Below the pieces are notes generated by a model. That model saw only the letters and a program-made list of their open reading frames with translations. It was not told where the DNA came from and searched no databases. From assembly GCA_024644085.1 (NCBI GenBank), contig JAHELS010000048.1, positions 1 through 32,050 of the forward strand: a DNA stretch of 32,050 bases, written 5' to 3'. The number at the start of each line of letters is the position of its first letter. Within the stretch, counting starts at the first letter, position 1. This DNA comes from Rhodopirellula sp. (GTDB taxonomy: Bacteria > Planctomycetota > Planctomycetia > Pirellulales > Pirellulaceae). Below are positions 9,436 through 17,739 of this stretch, one piece after another. The translations under genes were made by a program, and so were the position numbers.

Positions 9436-11601
9436 CTACTTCACCAGCCAATTGATGGTCCGATCGTCAACGGTCGCCGCGTGCCGCACGGCGTCATGCG
9501 CGTCGGCGGCCGAATAAACCTGACTCACAATGGCCGGCAGCTCGCTTTCGCCGACAAGCGTCATTTGCTGCGGCGCGCGAAGCGCTAACAGTACCGGCAG
9601 ATCACCGTACTTGACTGAACCGGGTACGAAATTCGCATCCTTGTAACTGCGGATTTCTGCGAATCGAAAACCGTCGGTCGAGACGACGACACGATCGAGA
9701 GCCTTGCCCGCCAAGGCTGCCGCGGGAGCCGCCCACGGCGCGGCACCGTCGGTCGCCAGCAACGCGATGCTTTCGGCATCCTGGTCAATCGCGTGCGCGA
9801 TGATTGACAACAAATCGGCACTGCGCTCGGCGACGAGCGTTCGGTTGTATCCGAAGGTGAATGCCGAGTAGGAGCGCGGGTCATCGATCAATCGCTGCTC
9901 ACGGACGGCGCCACCGCCTTGATTGAATTCGCCTTGCTGCAGAAGATCGGGAAGCATGACGGTTGCACCCTGATCAAGCATCTTGGCAAGCAATCTCCCC
10001 GGCCGGCCCTGCTGATCAAAAGCCGATTCCTTTCCGGCCGCGGTCGACCAGATCACGACGCTGCCCGGTTCCCGGCCGGCGCCGCGCAAAGTCAACAGTG
10101 GCAATTCAGCGCCGCGCGCTTCGTCGCGGACCAGACCCCTGGCGATGACAATCTGGTCGTTTGTGACTTCCCCCTTGGATTCGTAAGCGATCTCCTCCGG
10201 CAACCCCTGGTCGAAAATCACTTGCCACGCAGGGCCGAATGTTTGACGAAATTCTTTCCAGGATTCCGCATCCGCGGGAACAAGCTTTCCAAGTTGCGCC
10301 GCCGCTTGTTCGTCAAGCCATCGACATACCTTTCGTTCGTGCTCAATGCCCACATCGGTGGGTGCGGGATGTTCTTCGGTCCAGACCGTCGTCTGATCTT
10401 CGTCCAACGGTTCAAAATCCTTTTCGATCACGGGATCGTCGAGACCGAGTTCAAGGTGCCGGTTCATCCACTGATACATCGTCGCCCGCGTGACGTAGTT
10501 GTAATTGTGTTTGAAGTGCAGCATGGGCCGACAATAGACGTCCGATTCATCGCCGATCATGGCGTAGATCCATTTGAGTTCCGGATAGCCGTCGCTCATC
10601 ATGTCGCGAGTCCAATCGTCGGCCGCAGTCATTGCCTGTGGCTTGGGCGCGAATAAAGCGGCGAGTTCGACGTTACCGGTCCCGATCCTTAGCAGGTTAC
10701 AGTTTTCGCAATAACATCCGCCCTGCATCGATGTCGAAACCATCCCATTGGGAAAGGAAACTTTGACGCGATCATCGATCGCACCGAGCAAGATGGTCTG
10801 CGTACCGCCGCCGCTGCCGCCGGTCACCGCAAGTCGCTTCGGGTCGACGTCCCTCAGCGAGGCAAGGAAGTCGAGCGACCGTATCGCGTTCCAGGTCTGC
10901 AGTCCCATGATCGATTGCAATCGCAGATCAGCGTCGGGGCTGTAAAAGATCCATCCGTCTTTGTTCGGCTCCAACTCTTCCGGTCGAGGATCTTGATGTC
11001 GATGTGAAACGGCATGTGGAATCTGGACGGAGTCCGCGTATCCAAGCATGTCAAAGATGAATGTAACGCAACCCATTCGGGCGAGCTGCACACAACGAGC
11101 CAACTTGGGCGTTTGACCCGAGTTGACAAAGTGCTCCGCTCCCTGGGCAATCTGCCTTTTGATCTCTGCCTCGCTGTGTCGCTGCATTCGCCCTCCGTGT
11201 CCGTGCGGCGACAGCACTCCGGGCGAAGGAGTGGATGCAGGTTGAGAGGGGCGAAACAGCAGACCCGTAACGAAATGACCCGGCAGACTCTCGAAGTAGA
11301 CTTTTTCAACAGTGAATCCGTCATGTTCGGACTTGCCGTAAATCACTGCGTTGAGCGGAGTTTTCTCGGGCATCGGCCACAGACCACTCGCGACGAGAAC
11401 GCGGCGACGCAATTGTTCGGCTCGCGCGTACCAGGCGCCCGCGTTATTGGGCACGATGAACGGGAAATGATCATTCAGCGTCTTCAGTTCGCCCAAACGC
11501 TCATCCGCGGGTAACGTTTGCGGATCGAGCACGCGGGGTGCTTCAGCCAATGCGCTAGCGGGGAAGATGGTCCACGCAAGAAGAATCAAGTGGTACCGCA
11601 C
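9436..11601 (-). CDS. secreted alpha/beta hydrolase (acetylxylan esterase-like), two-domain
   Basis: The protein has 721 residues from a GTG at 11599-11601, chosen because GAGGTG precedes it at good spacing and a signal peptide begins there (MRYHLILLAWTIFPASALA). The first alpha/beta hydrolase domain (about 60-390) has an oxyanion-type HGHGG at 133-137, a nucleophile in TGGSGGGTQT (Ser263), an acid candidate at Asp328/Asp329 and a His candidate at 365. A Cys cluster (CYCENC, 296-301) sits beside the active-site region. The second half (about 480-721) resembles another hydrolase fold but shows no GxSxG; at the expected place it reads TDGAAPWAAP. Ester substrate, perhaps acetylated or otherwise substituted polysaccharide, is inferred. 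It is divergent from nagB with 147 bases between, and paralogous to the hydrolase at 14080-16059. An in-frame start at 11715 would put the signal peptide 38 residues inside. Confidence 0.88.
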   Translation of the reverse strand: MRYHLILLAWTIFPASALAEAPRVLDPQTLPADERLGELKTLNDHFPFIVPNNAGAWYARAEQLRRRVLVASGLWPMPEKTPLNAVIYGKSEHDGFTVEKVYFESLPGHFVTGLLFRPSQPASTPSPGVLSPHGHGGRMQRHSEAEIKRQIAQGAEHFVNSGQTPKLARCVQLARMGCVTFIFDMLGYADSVQIPHAVSHRHQDPRPEELEPNKDGWIFYSPDADLRLQSIMGLQTWNAIRSLDFLASLRDVDPKRLAVTGGSGGGTQTILLGAIDDRVKVSFPNGMVSTSMQGGCYCENCNLLRIGTGNVELAALFAPKPQAMTAADDWTRDMMSDGYPELKWIYAMIGDESDVYCRPMLHFKHNYNYVTRATMYQWMNRHLELGLDDPVIEKDFEPLDEDQTTVWTEEHPAPTDVGIEHERKVCRWLDEQAAAQLGKLVPADAESWKEFRQTFGPAWQVIFDQGLPEEIAYESKGEVTNDQIVIARGLVRDEARGAELPLLTLRGAGREPGSVVIWSTAAGKESAFDQQGRPGRLLAKMLDQGATVMLPDLLQQGEFNQGGGAVREQRLIDDPRSYSAFTFGYNRTLVAERSADLLSIIAHAIDQDAESIALLATDGAAPWAAPAAALAGKALDRVVVSTDGFRFAEIRSYKDANFVPGSVKYGDLPVLLALRAPQQMTLVGESELPAIVSQVYSAADAHDAVRHAATVDDRTINWLVK

Positions 11602-11605
11602 GTTG

Positions 11606-11611
11606 CACCTC
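11606..11611 (-). promoter_or_regulatory. ribosome binding site deciding the GTG start of the hydrolase
   Basis: On the minus strand GAGGTG stands four bases before the GTG at 11601 (six bases from the GAGG core). It is among the best Shine-Dalgarno matches in the window. It supports the shorter start, which also places the signal peptide at the N-terminus. Confidence 0.7.
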
Positions 11612-11748
11612 AAAATCAGGTTTTGCGGCTTGAGGGTGATTGTCAGCTTCGAAGATCTTCCGGTACTCGCCAACCTTGCCAGGAAAGTTGACAATGAGTC
11701 CCGCATCGTTACCAAAGCCGAATTCCTCGCCGTTGAATTCAGATCGCC

Positions 11749-12510
11749 ATGCGTACAATCTTAACCGCCGACACGACCGAAATGGGCCGTTGGGTCGCCG
11801 AGCACGCCGCAGCGGATCTCCGCCAGGCGATTGCCGACCACGGACAAGCCAACATGGTTGTCGCCACCGGCGCTTCACAGTTCGAGGTGCTCGAGAATCT
11901 CGTCCGTCAGCCGGGGATCGACTGGTCCGCGGTCCACGGGTTTCATCTTGACGAGTACGTCGGGCTCTCAAGCGATCACGAAGCTTCTTTCTGTCGATAC
12001 CTGCAGCAGCGGTTTGTCGATCACGTGCCTTTGGCCGATTTTCAATTTCTACGGGGCGATCAGGACCCGATCGAGACGATTTCGCGAATCGGCGGACTGA
12101 TCCGCAGCGCTCGCATCGACGTGGCCCTGGTCGGAATCGGCGAGAATGGACATCTTGCCTTCAATGACCCTCCGGCCGACTTTGACACGGAAGAACCTTA
12201 TCTGCTTGTCCAGCTCGACGAAGCATGCCGTATGCAGCAAGTAGGCGAGGGTTGGTTCGCTTCGCTCGAAGATGTTCCCACGCATGCAATCAGCATGTCG
12301 GTACAACAAATCATGAAGGCCCTGAGAATCTATTGCAGTGTTCCCGATGAGCGAAAAGCGGCGGCGGTACGAGATACGCTTGAAGGTGAGATCACGCCCG
12401 AGGTACCGGCGAGCATTTTGCGAAAACACGATTCGGCCACTTTAGTGATCGACAAGGCCGCCGCGAGCAAATTGGCGCCTGAAACCTTGAGCAATCTGGA
12501 ATCGGCGTGA
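11749..12510 (+). CDS. nagB: glucosamine-6-phosphate deaminase
   Basis: This 253-residue protein matches the NagB/RpiA/SOL fold family. NagB converts glucosamine 6-phosphate to fructose 6-phosphate and ammonia in the cytoplasm. Landmarks are the phosphate-binding VATGAS (38-43), FHLDEYVG (65-72) with Asp68 as the likely general base, and GIGENGHLAFNDP (129-141), with His135 and Asp140 at the catalytic positions; family members often have Glu at the latter. The length is usual for the family. The stop overlaps the first codons of nagA (TGATG), indicating translational coupling. Upstream lies the divergent hydrolase promoter region; I see no clear Shine-Dalgarno site before the ATG. It could prefer a related aminosugar phosphate, but adjacency to a NagA-like gene makes the NagB assignment likely. 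Confidence 0.9.
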   Translation: MRTILTADTTEMGRWVAEHAAADLRQAIADHGQANMVVATGASQFEVLENLVRQPGIDWSAVHGFHLDEYVGLSSDHEASFCRYLQQRFVDHVPLADFQFLRGDQDPIETISRIGGLIRSARIDVALVGIGENGHLAFNDPPADFDTEEPYLLVQLDEACRMQQVGEGWFASLEDVPTHAISMSVQQIMKALRIYCSVPDERKAAAVRDTLEGEITPEVPASILRKHDSATLVIDKAAASKLAPETLSNLESA

Positions 12511-13421
12511 TGGACGGCTACATCGATCTCCAGGTCAATGGCTATGCCGGCGTCGACTTCAACTCGGCTTCGATCAGCGATGAAGAGGCGGTCGCCGTCT
12601 GTGGATTCTTACGACAAGACGGCAACGCAAAGGTGTTGGCAACGATTATCACCGCGTCGCCCGCTGCGATGATTGCGAGGATTGGACGAATCGCAGAATT
12701 GATCGACGACATTCCTGAAGTCGCTGACGTGATTGCCGGCATCCATGTCGAAGGTCCGTTCATCAGCCCGATCGACGGATTCGTCGGGGCGCATCCTGCC
12801 AAAGAGGTCGTCGCGGCAACGACCGAGGCTGCTCGGCCGCTGATTGATGCCGGTCGCGGCCACGTTCGCTTGGTCACCTTGGCGCCCGAAATGGATACCG
12901 AATCGCGCGTGACGCAGTGGCTAAGTGATGCCGGGATTGTCGTGGCGGCCGGGCACAGCGATGCGTCACTTGATCAACTCAGGTGCGGCCTTGATCACGG
13001 CCTTCGCCTCTTCACGCATCTTGGAAACGGGTGTCCGGGACAATTGCACCGTCATGACAACATCATTCAACGGGTTCTCAGTCTCAGCGAACGGATGATG
13101 GTTTCGTTCATCGCCGACGGGCATCATGTGCCGCCCTTCGCTTTGGGTAATTACTTGCGTCGTGTGCCCGAGGAGAACGTGGTGATCGTGACCGACGCGA
13201 TCAGCGCGGCACGACTTGGACCGGGGCGCCACCGCTTGGCGGACCAGGTAGTCGAGGTCGACGAAGATGGCGCTGCCTGGTCAGCGTGCCGCACGCATTT
13301 TGCTGGATGCGCCTCGACCTTCCCACAAATGATCGAGGTTTTGAAGAGCAAAGTAGGGGCGACCGAAAGGGATATTCAAATGTGGTTGATTGACAACCCG
13401 TCCCGACTGCTAACTTCTTGA
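12510..13421 (+). CDS. nagA: N-acetylglucosamine-6-phosphate deacetylase, barrel-only form
   Basis: This would deacetylate N-acetylglucosamine 6-phosphate to feed the NagB step. It has 303 residues from the ATG at 12510; a GTG one codon earlier is also possible. Typical NagA proteins have about 380. Metal and catalytic positions are all visible: HVEGPFI (Glu81), AGHSDAS (His149), THLGNGCPG (His170), ADGHHV (His206) and VTDAISAA (Asp229). The protein starts directly at YIDLQVNGYAGVDFN, which in normal NagA follows 50-60 residues of beta-sandwich, and stops at NPSRLLTS, where normal NagA continues with its C-terminal strands. The small beta-sandwich domain is thus absent at both ends. The frame is intact and coupled to nagB, so it appears a genuine compact form rather than a fragment. 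Confidence 0.87.
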   Translation: MDGYIDLQVNGYAGVDFNSASISDEEAVAVCGFLRQDGNAKVLATIITASPAAMIARIGRIAELIDDIPEVADVIAGIHVEGPFISPIDGFVGAHPAKEVVAATTEAARPLIDAGRGHVRLVTLAPEMDTESRVTQWLSDAGIVVAAGHSDASLDQLRCGLDHGLRLFTHLGNGCPGQLHRHDNIIQRVLSLSERMMVSFIADGHHVPPFALGNYLRRVPEENVVIVTDAISAARLGPGRHRLADQVVEVDEDGAAWSACRTHFAGCASTFPQMIEVLKSKVGATERDIQMWLIDNPSRLLTS

Positions 13422-13449
13422 TTCAGTATTCGTGACCAAAGAGACATTC

Positions 13450-13454
13450 GAAGG
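13450..13454 (+). promoter_or_regulatory. ribosome binding site of the nitroreductase gene
   Basis: GAAGG lies six bases before the GTG at 13461 and supports that non-ATG start 39 bases after the nagA stop. Confidence 0.55.
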
Positions 13455-13460
13455 CACAAC

Positions 13461-14039
13461 GTGAACGCGGAACAGATCAGCCACATCATTCGTCATCGCC
13501 GCACGATCAAGCCGAAACAGTTTTCGGATCGGCCGGTTGAGAAGGCGATTGTTGACGAAATGCTGGAAAACGCGAATTGGGCGCCGACGCACGGAATGAC
13601 CCAGCCATGGCGATTCACTGTTTATACCGGCGACGCGCGGCAACGGTTGGCGGAGTTGCTTGCCGAAACCTACAAGCAGATCACGACGCCCGAAGAGTTC
13701 AAGCCGAACAAGTACGAGGGAATGAGCAGGAATGCAATGCTCGCCCCGGTCGTGATTGCCATTGGGATGAAACGCCAACAGATCGAGAAGATTCCTGAGC
13801 TTGATGAATTGCAGGCGGTCGCATGTGCGGTGCAGAACATGCATTTGACCGCCGCAGCGCACGGTCTCGGCGCATTCTGGTCCACGAACGTTGCCGCCGT
13901 CAGCGACCAAATGCGAGAGTTCATCGGGCTGGAACCGAGGGACCGTGCCTTGGGTTTGTTTTATATCGGTTACCCAAAGTGCGATTGGCCAGAGAGTACC
14001 CGGCAATCAATCGACGACAAAGTCCGCTGGGTCACGTAG
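13461..14039 (+). CDS. nitroreductase family protein (YdjA-like)
   Basis: The 192-residue product belongs to the FMN-dependent nitroreductase family, which reduces nitro compounds, quinones or other electrophiles with NAD(P)H. The N-terminus has the FMN-phosphate-binding RRTIKPKQF, followed by NANWAPTHGMTQPWRF, which is closer to the compact YdjA type than to NfsB. The AVACAVQNMHLTAAAHGLGAFW helix and the LGLFYIGYPK strand are typical of the family. Its start is a GTG with a good Shine-Dalgarno site. It lies 39 bases after nagA, so it is probably cotranscribed with nagBA, although a nitroreductase has no obvious step in amino sugar breakdown. The gene ends at a hairpin shared with the convergent hydrolase. 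The physiological substrate is unknown. Confidence 0.9.
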   Translation: MNAEQISHIIRHRRTIKPKQFSDRPVEKAIVDEMLENANWAPTHGMTQPWRFTVYTGDARQRLAELLAETYKQITTPEEFKPNKYEGMSRNAMLAPVVIAIGMKRQQIEKIPELDELQAVACAVQNMHLTAAAHGLGAFWSTNVAAVSDQMREFIGLEPRDRALGLFYIGYPKCDWPESTRQSIDDKVRWVT

Positions 14040-14061
14040 ATCGCCGAAGAATCAGTGTGGC

Positions 14062-14078
14062 TCGGTTGTCCCAACCGA
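14062..14078. terminator. hairpin between convergent genes, probable bidirectional terminator
   Basis: TCGGTTG and CAACCGA form a perfect 7-base-pair stem around a TCC loop. It lies 22 bases after the nitroreductase stop and directly touches the TAA of the convergent hydrolase. AATTATT follows on the plus strand, but there is no true T-run, so termination is likely but not certain. Confidence 0.55.
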
Positions 14079-14079
14079 A

Positions 14080-16059
14080 TTATTCATTCGGGTTGACGAC
14101 CAACTCGTCGACGCGCTGAGCCGCCATCCGCACGATTTGTGGCAACTCGACAAACCGGCTGACGTTCAGGATATCGGGCGCGTCTCGGTTGCGGTTCGGA
14201 AGTTCGATGAGTGTCAGCTTGTCGATCCGATCCTCGAACAATGAAGCGTACAAGGCCCACACAGCCGCCTCGCCACGCGCGTGTAACTCAATGCGCCTGC
14301 TCGGCAGGTCTTCCATCTTCTCGATCGCCTGCAGTGCCCGGCGAACGTCATAGATCTGCATCGAAGCGGCGGTTTGACCGAGTTGCATGAAACGGCGGCG
14401 AATGTGCGTCCGCTTGCGTTCGTCTGTCGACCACTGGGTTGGCCCAACGCCGCGCGGCGCGACAAAGATCGTATTGTTCGAATGAGACTGCCGCATCAGT
14501 TCGTCCCATTTAGCAGGATCGGGAGAGATTCCCGGGAAATGGTCCGGCAGCACAGTAGCCATTGCCGGGGCCCAGGACTCCCAATCGTCCTGGTTCATGA
14601 CGGAAACCGAGACCGGCTTGCCGACCTGGGTTGACCGCTGAATCAAGTACAGGCGCAACCGATATGGATTCTGGCTCGAAAATTCAACAGCTCGAATCTT
14701 CACCTCGCCATCGATTTCTTCGACGACCTCAATGGCCAGGTCTTCCGCCTCGTCGGGCCAACCACGAAAACAATGCTCGCGCAATTGAGTCATCCAGCGC
14801 TGAATCGCCGCTTCCAGGTCGGCTTCGGTATCCAATGGGAACTCATGCGGCGCAGAAGGTACGAACGTTTCGTGTATGTCGGTGACCCGTTGGTCCGTGG
14901 GCAACTCTTCGAAGACCTTCAGTTGTTTCGGCTCGAAGAACTTCACCGCTTGCGTTGTGATCAAAGCTTCGTCCTGGCGCAAGAATCGATTGAGCCAGCG
15001 AAAGGCATGCATGCGCAGCTCCTGGGTGTCCTCGTGCGGGCCCTCGGTAATGTTCAGACCCAGTTTGTCGCCGGCATCGTACAATTCATAAATCTTGCGA
15101 ACCTTCGCGTGCACATCGACGACACCGTCGAGTGGAAAGATACCGTCCTTGTCGGTATTGGAGATCAACAGCGGGCGGGGGGCGACCAAGGCCGCGACCA
15201 TCGGATAATCCCACTGGTAAGTGTTGACCATATACATGCAGTCACAGTGACCTTCGACGCAACCGTCAACGACATGGTTCTTCAGGCTCGTGATTCCGGC
15301 GACCGGAACGGCGGCTTTGATCCGCGAGTCAATCGCGGCAATCCACCACGAATAGGCCCCGCCCCCGCTTCGGCCGGTCACCCCGATCCGATCACCGTCG
15401 ACCTCGTCGCGTGATTGCAAGTAATCGAGTGCGCGGACGCAATTCCACGCTTCCACACCCGCGGGCGTGTAACCGCGATTGTTCCACCACCACATCTTTT
15501 CGCGGTAGGTTCCGTGGTGGATGCCTTCAATTTCACCCAACTGGATCGTATCGATCGTAAGGCAGACGTATCCGCTTCGCGCGAACCAGGCCCCGTGGTG
15601 TTGATAGTGCACCTTGTTCCCGAAACTGACACCATCTTTCTTGACTCCGCCGTGACCACAGACATAGAGAATGGCCGGCAGCGGCTCGGTTTGTTGCTTG
15701 GGGCGATACAGGTTCGCCGTGACGTAAAGCTGGGGCATCGATTGAAAGTGCAATCGTTCCACCACAAAATCGTCGTGCTCGGTTGTTCCCGTAACGACCG
15801 AATTCAGCGGTGTGTGTTCGGGGAATGGATCAAGGCCGAGCATTTCCAACAATTGCCGCCGGTACTCTTCTCGCCGTCGGGTCCAATCTTCGAGACTCTT
15901 GATCTCGGAGAATGTCGCTGCGGTAATCTTTTCGGTTTGACCGTGAAAGTACTCGGCGACCAACGCGTCACCGCGACTGGTATCATGATCCAGCGGCGTT
16001 TGCGCAGATGCACAGTTGGTTATTCCGAGGGCAACCAGACACAGGCACGATACACGCAT
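14080..16059 (-). CDS. secreted alpha/beta hydrolase (acetylxylan esterase-like), second paralogue
   Basis: From the ATG at 16059 the protein has 659 residues with a signal peptide (MRVSCLCLVALGITNCASA). The open frame extends to 16155, but that would overlap the E2 gene and bury the signal peptide. The hydrolase domain (about 60-365) has HGG at 136-138, a nucleophile in VTGRSGGGAYSWW (Ser231), acid candidates Asp303/Asp305 in SNTDKDGIFP, and His342 in EGPHEDTQ. A Cys/His cluster, CVEGHCDC, lies at 267-274. The C-terminal half (about 400-659) is again hydrolase-like without a usable nucleophile (LHARGEAAVW). Layout, the PLNSVVTGTTEHDDF segment and the Cys cluster parallel the hydrolase at 9436-11601 (PLNAVIYGKSEHDGF). 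An ester of a plant or algal polysaccharide is a reasonable but unproven substrate. It lies 55 bases downstream of the E2 gene. Confidence 0.88.
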   Translation of the reverse strand: MRVSCLCLVALGITNCASAQTPLDHDTSRGDALVAEYFHGQTEKITAATFSEIKSLEDWTRRREEYRRQLLEMLGLDPFPEHTPLNSVVTGTTEHDDFVVERLHFQSMPQLYVTANLYRPKQQTEPLPAILYVCGHGGVKKDGVSFGNKVHYQHHGAWFARSGYVCLTIDTIQLGEIEGIHHGTYREKMWWWNNRGYTPAGVEAWNCVRALDYLQSRDEVDGDRIGVTGRSGGGAYSWWIAAIDSRIKAAVPVAGITSLKNHVVDGCVEGHCDCMYMVNTYQWDYPMVAALVAPRPLLISNTDKDGIFPLDGVVDVHAKVRKIYELYDAGDKLGLNITEGPHEDTQELRMHAFRWLNRFLRQDEALITTQAVKFFEPKQLKVFEELPTDQRVTDIHETFVPSAPHEFPLDTEADLEAAIQRWMTQLREHCFRGWPDEAEDLAIEVVEEIDGEVKIRAVEFSSQNPYRLRLYLIQRSTQVGKPVSVSVMNQDDWESWAPAMATVLPDHFPGISPDPAKWDELMRQSHSNNTIFVAPRGVGPTQWSTDERKRTHIRRRFMQLGQTAASMQIYDVRRALQAIEKMEDLPSRRIELHARGEAAVWALYASLFEDRIDKLTLIELPNRNRDAPDILNVSRFVELPQIVRMAAQRVDELVVNPNE

Positions 16060-16101
16060 GGAATGAGCTCGGAGACGCAACTGTGGCAGCGGACGGATCA
16101 C

Positions 16102-16115
16102 GCGTCGAGAGACGC
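16102..16115 (-). terminator. short GC-rich hairpin at the E2 stop codon (weak)
   Basis: GCGTC and GACGC form a 5-base-pair stem around a four-base loop, overlapping the last base of the E2 stop codon. No T-run follows. It might attenuate reading into the downstream hydrolase, but so short a stem may arise by chance. Confidence 0.25.
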
Positions 16116-17407
16116 TAGAGTTCGAGGAACAACCGCGCCGGATCTTCGATGACATCCTTGATCGTTTTCAGGAAACCGACTGCTTCGCGTCCGTCGACGA
16201 TCCGGTGGTCGTACGTCAATGCGACGTACATGATCGGGCGAATCTCGACTTTCGATTCCACCGCCATGGGGCGATCCTGGATAGCGTGCAGTCCGAGGAT
16301 GCCGCTCTGCGGCGGATTGACGATTGGCGTGCTGAGCATCGAACCGTAAATCCCACCGTTGCTGATGGTGAATGTGCCGCCTATCAGGTCCGCCGGTTGC
16401 AATCGGTTTTCGGCGGCCTGTTTCGCGAACTCGCCAATTGCGCTCTCGACGTCGGCAAAGGACATGTTTTCGACGTTTCGTAATACGGGTACGACCAGGC
16501 CCTTTCCGCCGCCGATGGCGATCCCGATGTCCTGGTAATGACGATAGACAATGTCGTCGTCTCGAATTTCCGCGTTGACAGCGGGAAATCGGCGCAGGGC
16601 TTCGACCGCGGCTTTGGCAAAGAACGACATGAATCCGAGTTTGACGCCGTGACGTTCGGCAAACCGGTCCTTGTACTTTTTCCGAATCTCCATCACCGGT
16701 CCCATGTCGACTTCGTTGAACGTTGTCAGCAGGGCCGCAGTTTGTTGTGCTTGGACAAGCCGAGCGGCGATGGTGCGCCGTAACATGCTCATCGGTTTGA
16801 CTTCCTCGGCGCGGTGGGCCGGCGCGTCGGTCATCAGACTTGTCGGGGGAGAACGCCGTGGTGTCGGGGCCAAGGTCGACGGCTTGGAAGTGGACGTCTT
16901 GGAGGTTGGGGACGTCTGCGGGGTCGGAGAAGTCGTGGACGGTGCAGAGGGTCGATCACGCACGAAGGCCAGCACGTCTTCCTTCAACAGCCTGCCTCCC
17001 GGTCCGGTCGCCGGCACCTGGGCTGCGGACAATCCATGTTCTTCGAGCAACCGCTGTGCGGCCGGCATGACAAACTCGGCACTCGAGCCGTCCGTGTTTT
17101 GTTTCGATTCGCCGGCTGCACCATCGCGAACAGGTTTGTCCGATTTGCCGCCGGCCGGTTTCTCGGCCGGACGAATGGTCGCGATTACATCGCCAACGCT
17201 GGCGAATTCCTCGTTGGGTTTAAGAATGCCTTCGAGAATCCCCGAAGCGGGCGCGGGAATTTGCACGGACGCCTTTTCGGTCTCGATTTCGACCAGATCC
17301 TCACCCGAGGCAACCCAGTCGCCTTCGGCTTTGAGCCATTGGCCAATCTGCACTTCGCTGATTGACTCACCGACCGTGGGAACTTCGACATTGACAGGAG
17401 CGCTCAC
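16115..17407 (-). CDS. sucB: dihydrolipoyllysine-residue succinyltransferase, E2 of 2-oxoglutarate dehydrogenase
   Basis: E2 transfers the succinyl group from lipoyl-lysine to CoA in the TCA cycle. From the GTG at 17405-17407 it has 430 residues, starting at the lipoyl domain (1-80; lipoyl Lys45 in IETEKASVQ). A peripheral subunit-binding domain follows at about 113-149 (MPAAQRLLEEHGL, GPGGRLLKEDVLAFV). A Ser/Thr/Pro-rich linker (151-200) leads to the catalytic domain (about 205-430), with FNEVDMGPVM and the active-site YDHRIVDGREAVGFL (His401, Asp405). The ending EDPARLFLEL matches the succinyltransferase type rather than pyruvate or branched-chain E2. The open frame continues to 17548, but the 47 added residues have no domain character. 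No E1 or E3 gene is adjacent. The linker is richer in Ser/Thr than the usual Ala/Pro linkers. Confidence 0.93.
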   Translation of the reverse strand: MSAPVNVEVPTVGESISEVQIGQWLKAEGDWVASGEDLVEIETEKASVQIPAPASGILEGILKPNEEFASVGDVIATIRPAEKPAGGKSDKPVRDGAAGESKQNTDGSSAEFVMPAAQRLLEEHGLSAAQVPATGPGGRLLKEDVLAFVRDRPSAPSTTSPTPQTSPTSKTSTSKPSTLAPTPRRSPPTSLMTDAPAHRAEEVKPMSMLRRTIAARLVQAQQTAALLTTFNEVDMGPVMEIRKKYKDRFAERHGVKLGFMSFFAKAAVEALRRFPAVNAEIRDDDIVYRHYQDIGIAIGGGKGLVVPVLRNVENMSFADVESAIGEFAKQAAENRLQPADLIGGTFTISNGGIYGSMLSTPIVNPPQSGILGLHAIQDRPMAVESKVEIRPIMYVALTYDHRIVDGREAVGFLKTIKDVIEDPARLFLEL

Positions 17408-17739
17408 GAGACAGCCCGATTGTGCGGCGTAAACGGAAGACCGACGTTGGCCAAAGTAATCAAGATACCGAGGTTTGGCCGACGCGTCAGGAACCCCGGC
17501 TGGGCAATTTGCGCGAGTTGTATCGACCGATGCAGCGGAACAAACCAAACAGGGCGACTTTGACAGTCAATCCAGTCACATTTGAAACGACGGTCGCAAC
17601 CACCCTCTCTCGCGCCGCAGAAAGCAAACCGCGGACTTGATTCACGAACCATGAGCCCAGCGATCGATGCTTACCTCTTGTATAGACGTTTTTGTTGCAC
17701 AAGCCATCTCGTAAGTCCCAATCGCCCTGGCACGGAATC
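17408..17739. other. 332-base divergent intergenic region
   Basis: This lies between the divergent E2 gene and the DNase I-fold gene and must hold promoters for both. Only short overlapping frames without protein character are present. I see no tRNA, convincing sigma-70 promoter, or strong inverted repeat. Confidence 0.5.

Noticed and set aside
11688-11693. TTGACA upstream of nagB as a -35 box
   Set aside because: At spacings of 16-18 bases the sequence reads TACCAA, ACCAAA or CCAAAG, none a convincing -10 box, so I do not call a promoter.
15415-16152. 245-codon plus-strand frame, together with the 213-codon frame just before it
   Set aside because: Both are antisense to the hydrolase at 14080-16059 and start without ribosome sites; they are high-GC frame shadows.
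16855-16975. Repetitive DNA that might be a tandem repeat element
   Set aside because: It encodes the Ser/Thr/Pro linker of the E2 protein in frame; the repetition is explained by amino acid composition.
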